Source: Sambucus nigra (Eukaryota > Streptophyta > Magnoliopsida > Dipsacales > Adoxaceae). Taken from it: a stretch of DNA of 64,000 nucleotides. The notes beneath the pieces were generated by a model. The model saw nothing but the letters and a program-made list of their open reading frames with translations, made no database searches and had not been told where the DNA came from. Location: NCBI GenBank assembly GCA_949130495.1, contig OX422214.1, positions 5,130,046-5,194,045 on the forward strand, written 5' to 3'. Positions 57,713 through 64,000 of this stretch are shown here, in pieces. The position numbers and the translations under genes were made by a program. Position 1 is the stretch's first letter. Each line of letters opens with the position of its first letter.

Positions 57713-57979
57713 AGTGTTTGAAGAAATGATGACAACAATGTTGACAAAAGGAAAATATGCTGAAGAATAAGAGGAAAAAGAGTAGGCATATTTTCGAAGT
57801 CAGTACGAGTAACCTCCTACTTATACTCTAGGATCAGTTTTTCTAAATAGGAGGGTCATGTGTATTAGGATAATATTGTTTGTTATATCCTTTTAAAATT
57901 TTAGTTGTTATGTTCGATTTTGAGTTAGTAGTACTTTGTTCTTACTTTGGTGTACCACGTATACAGTTGTAATAGGAGC

Positions 57980-57987
57980 TATAAATA
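57980..57987 (+). promoter_or_regulatory. TATA box in LTR
   Basis: GAGCTATAAATAGCC about 120 bp into the LTR that starts at 57859, a typical place for an LTR promoter. Confidence 0.5.
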
Positions 57988-58059
57988 GCCTTATTTCCTC
58001 ATTTGTATCTAGACGTCTAATAATTGATTCTAAAAAATATTAATAGAAGATACATTTCT

Positions 58060-59104
58060 TCAATGACCAAGTATCACTCCAGTTTGGAAGTTTTTCTCTA
58101 GTCTCATGGTAATTGATATGAGCTCAACCAGTATCCCCTCTATGCTCTTAAGTTAGTGGATGACAAGTGGTGCAAAGGATTATTCCAATTTCTTGGTAAA
58201 TGCATTCCCATTATTGTGTGCTGGGAAATATGGAAATGCATAAATAAAGATTTTTTTGGTAATTCTTCATTTGATGAAAAATTTATTATCTCTCAGACCA
58301 TAAATTTGATTTCTAGTATTTACAAGGGGATTCAATTTAGACATAGTATATCTTTCTTTAATATTGGGATTCAAACCTTCTATCTCAACATCAAATATTC
58401 TATTAAATTGTCTATCCCTATCAAATGGATCTTCCCCTCCCCTCATTTATTGAAATTAAACATTGATGGGGCTTCAAAAGGAAATCCTGGAAGAAGTGGA
58501 ATTTGTTGCATTTTAAGAAATCACAAAGGAGACATCATATTTTCCTATGCTCAACGTGAGGGATATGCTTCTAATTCATTTGTGGAAATCAGAAGTCTCG
58601 GAATGGGGTTTAAACTTTTCTTAGAGTACAACTTTGAGGATGGAATTATTGAATCAGACTCTTCTTATGTGGTGAATCTGATAAATCGAAACTGGAAACC
58701 GCCTTGGAATCTTTTTAAATGCGTGGAAGAAATCAAAGTGAATCTCATCAATACCAAAAGTTCATTAGTTCACTGCTTCAGGGAATCAAATATGGTTGCA
58801 GGTAGGGTTGCTAATTATGGGGTAAATATTCATTCCACTTCAATTTTCAACAACTTCTTGGACCATCCAAAAATAACTTGATGAGCTTACAAGCTAGACA
58901 AGATGGGATATTGATAATTAGATCTTATTTCAAAGGATCTATCTTATTTCTTGTAATGGGACTATTATAAATCCCCATATTTATTGCTTTTTTAAGTTTC
59001 CATTCTCTCTCCTGTATCTAAGATTGCTTAGTTGCCACCTGGGAGAGGCTTTTTCTCCTCACTTTAATAATATTTAGGGGGTTCAGTCCCGCTTTGTTAA
59101 AAAA
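58060..59104 (+). mobile_element. 5'-truncated L1-type LINE insertion
   Basis: Flanked by a 13-bp TSD AAGATACATTTCT (58047-58059 and 59105-59117) and ending in a short A tract (59099-59106). This is the signature of target-primed reverse transcription. Only the 3' end of ORF2 (RNase H) and the 3' UTR are present. It inserted into the LTR that starts at 57859. Confidence 0.85.
58156..58881 (+). pseudogene. L1 ORF2 C-terminal fragment: RNase H-like domain
   Basis: About 241 residues remain open; the methionine at 58156 is only the first in a truncated frame. Residues 1-50 (WCKGLFQFLGKCIPIIVCWE) resemble the end of the linker after RT in plant L1 elements. From about residue 97 comes an RNase H fold of the RVT_3 type: KLNIDGASKGNPGRSGICC (first Asp), VEIRSLGMGFKLFLEYN (Glu), GIIESDSSYVVNLINR (Asp), and near the C-terminus SNMVAGRVANYGV, where family members usually have Asp before the helix ('VAD.LA') and this copy has Gly. 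RNase H in plant L1s removes RNA from the hybrid during insertion. No stop interrupts the fragment, so the insertion is fairly recent. Confidence 0.8.
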
Positions 59105-59117
59105 AAGATACATTTCT

Positions 59118-60684
59118 CTCTATTTTCTCCCTTTAATTTAAAGCTAACCATATATTTGGGGAAGAGTATTTCATTAGGGTCTGCAAGAAGCTTGTAGGAA
59201 TCTTATAGGTGCAAAAGTTTCTTCGTAGGGTACGATGCACTAACCCACTTTGAAAACGTGAGCTTTATGTTTACAAGGTGCGGAACTTTCATAGGTAGCT
59301 TGGAAGCTATGGCCAAGGTTCAAACTCTCATTCGACAAGAATGGTAAACGAACTTTGTAGGTTGCAAAGATCAACCTTGTAGGTGAAAACTTATTCGCAA
59401 ATTCTTTTGCAAGGTGAAAAGGTTCATAGGTTTTTTCGCATATTCTTTTCCAAACTAAGAAACATACATTTTTTAATATGAAGACTATATATCATATGTT
59501 GTAGATGCACACAACTATTAACCGATAAAATTTATCAAAAAAGATTTTTTAGTTTTAATCAAGATTAGTCCACAAGGTCAAATTGAGTCACTAAGTCAAT
59601 ATTACCTTCTTCACGAGGATGAAGCCCGACATGTGATCTTTACAATCTTTCACTAGGACCAATGAAGAAAATGATACGCTCTATGTGTTTTTGCCTTCAT
59701 AAAATTTAGACATCCAAAGGGTAGAAAAACATGAACTTACAAAGATCTTGGGAAAATAAGGTATTGTTGTTCTATAAAATGAATCAGAGCCTCATATTCT
59801 TCATTTTTACCGACATGTTAAATGGTTGTTTCTCTAAATTTCCACCTCACGTTTGATTCCTTCCAATTAGCAAGCACATCCCCAAGGTGTGGTCACCACT
59901 AAACAGACATGATTTACCCCAACGAATTTATTTCTATCAAAGATTATACGTAATTGACTCCAATCAATTAATAAACTTGTTACTTCCCTATAGCTATTAA
60001 ACATTGGGTTATCAACCCAAAACTACATCATGTAGACTTCTCTTTAAAAGCATACTTAATATAAATGGTTGTGCTCCTTGTACTCTTCATTAGAAGAAAC
60101 ATCAATTATGACCAATGTGTATTTTCACTCTGCTCCAGGTATGTTCATGCGAGGAAAAAAATGGTCAATCGGAGAGGTACCTACTGGTTTTCTTTCCATG
60201 CCACCAATAAAGTAAATCAACCATCATATGCCTCATCTCATTAGAAAGAAAATACAAATGATAATTAAATGGAATAAAGGATATTAATACCTTTGTTGTG
60301 GGGATGATATCACAACAATATTCCTCTCATGTCACCTTAGCAAAACCATCAGTGTCAGCCTTTTAGGCATTTTTCACCCCGGCAACAACAAATTTACGTT
60401 TTCATATTAATATGTCTCCAAACAATGGCATAGACAGGGTGCTTAGGTGATGTGGGCTTCTTCTAATTTTTCATATAATAACCAAGGTCTCGTCGCTAAA
60501 GTTCTAAGTTGTGAATATAAAAAACATTTGCTGGAACATTTTTAGTTGGTAACTTAACTCTATCTCAGTAGCTTGATTCAAGTTGAGTTGCCCTGTCTAA
60601 TTTCTTGAAGGCACAATAATGAGTTATTTGGCCTAAATAATGATGGTTATGACTCGACGAGGGTCGGATTAATGTGGCAATTAA
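59118..60684. other. Unassigned repeat DNA
   Basis: Continuation of the small LTR element (to about 59300), then AT-rich sequence. 59190-59460 repeats short words such as CTTGTAGG and AGGTGCAAA / AGGTGAAAA at irregular spacing. No gene or terminus recognised. Confidence 0.3.
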
Positions 60685-60719
60685 CTCAATTTTGGGGTTC
60701 TGATCAAATTGTCACTTTA

Positions 60720-60975
60720 AGGTCGGCCAGCCTTGTCACGGTCATTGACCGTCATAAAAGAACACTCATTTTTTTTCACGGTCATTAATCGTGATAAGGA
60801 CTTGTCACGGTTCATGACTGTGACAAGTCTGTGACAACTGTTATTGTCACGGATGTGTCACGATCAATGACTATGAGAAAAAATGGGTAATTTTTTTATC
60901 ACGAACGTGTCACGATCAATGACTGTGACAATCTTATAAAGTTGTCACGGTCATTGATCGTGACACATCCGTGAT
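60720..60975. repeat. CACTA subterminal motif array, second element
   Basis: Six or more copies of GTCACGGTCATTGACCGTGA-like words in both orientations, for example near 60735, 60778, 60806, 60855, 60908 and 60940. Confidence 0.8.
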
Positions 60976-61056
60976 GACTTTCTCCATAAAAAACCACCTC
61001 CTCCTTTTTTCCCACCATTTTGGTTTCCCCCTATCTCAACTTCCATGTCCGTCTCT

Positions 61057-61057
61057 G

Positions 61058-61122
<65 letters not shown>

Positions 61123-61340
61123 TCTGACACACACACACACACATTTGTGTGTATATGAATATGTGTTTATGGGGTGTGTTGCATGAGTGCGTGTGTGTGT
61201 TGCGTGTGGGTGTAGTGTGTGTGTGTGTGGGTTGCATGTGTGTGTGAGTGTGATGGGGTGGGGTAGCATTAGGGGTCGGGGTGGAGGGGGTGGGGGGATG
61301 TAGGGGTGGAGGGGGTGGGGTGCAGGGGATGGGGGGCATT
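61057..61340. repeat. (TC)n, (AC)n and GT/GGGGTGG-rich tract
   Basis: (TC)n at about 61061-61118, (AC)n at 61130-61142, then GT-rich with GGGGTGG words to 61340. Counterpart of 11781-12330 in inverted order. Frames here are repeat artefacts. Confidence 0.85.
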
Positions 61341-62764
61341 GGGTATGTTTGTGTAGTGACGTGTGTGTGTGCCCTTAAGTATATATACCCAAATATTGTT
61401 GCCTAATACATAATAATAAGTAATTAACCCTTGATTTCATACGTAAATGTGTAAATGATGATTCTCCCCATGTTTAAGAGGCTTAAATTTCAATTTGAGA
61501 TTTTTCTCACGGAATAGTCATAATAGGAATTGTAATTGGGACTAATTTGATATAATTGAGTTAGGAGACTTTAAATTCCCCTTATTCATTAATGGTTTTA
61601 AATTAGTAAGCAGTTAATTTGAATTGATGTTTAGGATTTTTAGCAATTGTACATATTATGAGCTAGATGTTGTTATTTTGGAATTCAGAATTGAGTTGTT
61701 AAACACTAATATTACACCGTGACAGTTGAAGCGAACAAATTGATTAATAAAATATGTATTGACCCTTTTATATGCAAGTAGGATTGCCCCTCATTAAGAG
61801 ATAGTTATTGAGATTCGAAGTAACTTTAATTGTATAGATTTAATAAAATCAACTATATACTTTAATTGTATAGCTTTAATGATGATATCTTATAAGACGT
61901 GATGAAATAAATTAATTGAGTAGATGAATTAGAAGGAGTACGGGATACACATTTGTTGGTTTGTTGTTGCTATTGCTATTGGATTACAGTGGACCGATGT
62001 TGGGTTGGTTAATTTTGGAAGTGGAATGACCACTGGATTAGAATAAAAATGGGGGGGGGGGGGTCAATTTTTTTCTTAAGATACTTTGTGTCACGAACAA
62101 TATATTATTAATTCATATGTATAGTATGTTTCATTTATGATAATTAAATGAAACATACTTGAAATTACATATAGTGCGCATAGATACTACCCTTCTAGTT
62201 CTTATGCCTACACATTCAATAACCCTTAGACCCATTCGAGAGTCATTACCCCTGTAATGAGATCTCTCGAATTGTTCCGTTTGGACATTTTGGGACTGCA
62301 TAATATCTATATAATCATATTTTCAGTGGCCTAAAGTTGTTACTTTTGGAATAATTTTTGCAGTTGTATCCTAATGTTTTCTGGGTACATAATAGATTGG
62401 CAAGTGTGGGTGTTATTTCAATTGATCAATTGAAATAACACTCACACTTTCCAATCTACATCGTTTACTTGGAGAACTATGGGGATATGCTGCCGAATTT
62501 TTCTCAAATCATAACAATGTCCATGAGTTGTTAAGTATACTACAGAAATATGTGATCTTGAATGGGATAGGACCAGTCACCCTTTAGAGGAGATGGATGA
62601 AATAGTAATTACTACTATAAATTGAATTTGAATTTGAAATTTAAAAATCAAATATGAATAAAACATAATTAAATGAAACATACTATAAACCTAAGTTTTG
62701 TTTATACTAATCCACCAATATACGCTTCTTACCCTTTAAGAGGTAATTAATTGTAGTAGTTGTG
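61341..62764 (+). other. CACTA leader, non-coding, with a 66-bp palindrome
   Basis: Matches the first CACTA's leader up to about 62215, then continues with sequence that the first element has lost. 62393-62458 is a near-perfect palindrome. No gene before 62765. Confidence 0.55.
62393..62458. repeat. 66-bp near-perfect palindrome
   Basis: Arms of 33 bp (TAGATTGGcAAGTGTGgGTG... and its complement) meet at TTGATCAA (centre 62425/62426). Only two mismatches. Confidence 0.9.
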
Positions 62765-64000
62765 ATGGGATATCCTAAATACAAAGAGTGGATGGGTGAG
62801 ACAAATAGATTGGGGGATGTGTTTCGGAGAGGTACTAATGAATTTGTGAAATATGCAAGGATATATCATAATGATGAAGAGTTTTCGTGTCCGTGAGCTA
62901 GGTGTGAGAATGGTAAGGTGTTTGAGTGGAAAACAGTTGAACTACATTTGTTAATATTGGGTATGTAAGATAATTATCAATTTTGGAGTTTTCACGATTA
63001 ATTGAAAGTTCCTTTCATCCCCGAATAACCATCACAACAACCTTCAACAAGTAGGATAGATGTAGAAGGGGATGACGTAGATCATAATATGTTAGAGTAT
63101 TTAGTTCATGATGCGTACGAATTTCATGAAGTGGAGGAGAATGAGGTCACTGACAATGTACAAGGTTTAGGTTCACATGAAGATATCATGATAAACATTG
63201 ACGATGACTACCAAAGTTTAAAATTTAAGGTGATCCAATCGTTATACTCTAGCTGTGAGAAAGATCAAACAACTTTACATGCCATGGTTGGTTTGCACAG
63301 TTTGAAGATGCAATACGGTTTGTCTGGCAATAGCTTGACATGAATTCTGAATTGGGTGAAGGGCTTACTACCCAAGAAGAATATTCTTCCAAATTGCTAT
63401 CTGGTTATGAAGAACAGTTCAAAAGGTTTGGTAATGAAGTATAAATTGATTCATGCTTGTGTGTATGACTACATATTATACCGAAAGGAGTATGAAAATC
63501 TCGATCATTGTCCGATATGCGATGAACCTAGATATGTCCAATCTACTCGCACAGAAGGCACAAGCTCAAAAGTGCTTCAAAAAGTGTTGAAATATTTTCC
63601 CATTGGCTCTAGATTAAAGCAATTTTTCACAGTACCATGGGTAGCGAAGCAATGACTTAGCACGCTAGGGAAGAAGTAGGGGATAATCTCATGCGACATC
63701 CTTTTATTCTACTGCTTGGAGAAGGATGAGTTATGAGTATCTCAATTTTGCTCGAGAATAGCGTAACATTCATTTAGCTATATCAACGGATGGTTTCAAT
63801 CCATTTGGAAAACTAAGCACCAGTCAGAGTGTATGGCCAACGATCCTAGCCCCACTCAACCTCCCTCGTTCACAGTGTATGAGACCTGAATTTTTGATGA
63901 TGTATTTGTTGATATCGGGGCCAAAGGCTCCAAGTGATGACATCGACGTCTACTAGGATCAAGTTATGTTGATGTGGGCAATTCATTATTTTCCATCTTA
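62765..64000 (+). pseudogene. CACTA TNPD-like transposase, degraded, continuing past the window
   Basis: Starts MGYPKYKEWMGETNRLGDVF, which looks like the Transpos_assoc domain that opens plant TNPD proteins (short Cys-containing segment, here ...EEFSCP-stop-ARCENGK). An acidic linker follows (SRIDVEGDDVDHNMLEYLV, shared with 11290-11200 of the first CACTA). The TNPD body starts near 63240: YSSCEKDQTTLHAMVGLHSL, then KYKLIHACVYDYILYRKEYE, NLDHCPICDEPRYVQS, VLKYFPIGSRLKQFF, and after a stop and frameshift LAISTDGFNPFGKLSTSQSV, MRPEFLMMYLLISGPKAPSD and DIDVY. The TDGFNPFG and GPKAPSDDIDVY blocks are hallmarks of TNPD (Transposase_21-type). At least five stops or frameshifts are visible (for example TGA near 62897). 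This protein would cut the element ends; this copy cannot. Confidence 0.75.

Larger units (their letters stand above)
56861..59300 (+). mobile_element. Small LTR retroelement remnant, split by L1
   Basis: 'GTAGGATAATAGTGTAGG' followed by TTATGTCATTTTAAAACTTTA (56866-56905) matches the second LTR start at 57859 (TGTGTATTAGGATAATATTG). The second LTR is preceded by a polypurine tract (AATAGGAGGGTCA, 57846-57858) and has a TATA box. The interior (about 56930-57845) holds only short acidic frames. Ends are uncertain on both sides. Confidence 0.45.
60685..64000 (+). mobile_element. Second CACTA transposon of the same family (right part outside window)
   Basis: The left end is decayed, but the inner TIR region (CAAATTGTCAC..GCCAGCCTTGTCACGG, 60700-60737) aligns with the inner right TIR of the first CACTA. 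It is followed by a subterminal motif array (60720-60975), a (TC)n/(AC)n/GT-rich leader (61057-61340), a non-coding leader matching 11392-11780 of the first element, and a TNPD-like gene from 62765. The terminal CACTA itself is not recognisable, so the start is approximate. Confidence 0.75.

Noticed and set aside
61031..61339. 102-codon minus-strand frame rich in Pro/Thr/His and Arg/Glu
   Set aside because: Repeat artefact of the GT-rich and (TC)n tract in the second CACTA leader.

Overview
The window looks like repeat-rich, probably heterochromatic DNA from a flowering plant, most likely a eudicot. The sequence is AT-rich and has GT-AG introns. It carries plant-type transposon lineages: Ty3/gypsy Tekay-like, Ty1/copia SIRE-like, CACTA, Helitrons and L1. 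I found no intact host gene. The only host-like coding sequence is a Helitron-captured fragment of a UCH-related (DUF627/DUF629-type) gene. Almost everything is a stack of nested transposable elements, several of them dated relative to each other by target-site duplications (TSDs) and by paralogous empty sites inside the window.

Layout. (1) 1-4660: a young, non-coding LTR element of 'large LTR, tiny interior' type, minus strand, inserted into an older gypsy LTR (4661-6793). Its LTRs carry three hairpin repeats whose stems change in sequence but stay complementary. (2) 6794-8169: decayed repeat DNA. (3) 8170-25215: an old copia element (broken LTR, gag remnant with CCHC knuckle, second LTR). 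A CACTA transposon (8586-22795, TSD GAT) sits in its first LTR, and a 10.2-kb Tekay gypsy element (12352-22550, TSD GAAAA) sits inside the CACTA. (4) 25216-29319: diverged tandem and dispersed repeats and a Transposase_28-like remnant. (5) 29320-51525: a SIRE-like LTR element without pol (TSD TGATA). One LTR holds a gypsy solo LTR (30230-33243, TSD ACTTT). The interior holds a Helitron (34650-45553), which itself carries a truncated SIRE pol fragment and the captured host-gene fragment. The other LTR holds a second Helitron of the same family (48243 to about 51270). (6) 51531-60684: an old Tat/Athila-like LTR carrying another gypsy solo LTR (52727-56152, TSD ATAAG), then a small LTR element carrying a 5'-truncated L1 (TSD AAGATACATTTCT). 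(7) about 60685-64000: a second CACTA element of the first one's family, plus strand, running off the window.

None of the protein-coding elements looks autonomous. The Tekay pol has stops and frameshifts and has lost catalytic residues. The first CACTA has lost most of TNPD. The SIRE pol is truncated and its YVDD box is broken. The most unusual signals are the stem-covarying hairpin repeats (19-197 and 2991-3169), clusters of CG-containing palindromic words at matching positions in unrelated LTR families, and the Helitron gene capture with introns retained.
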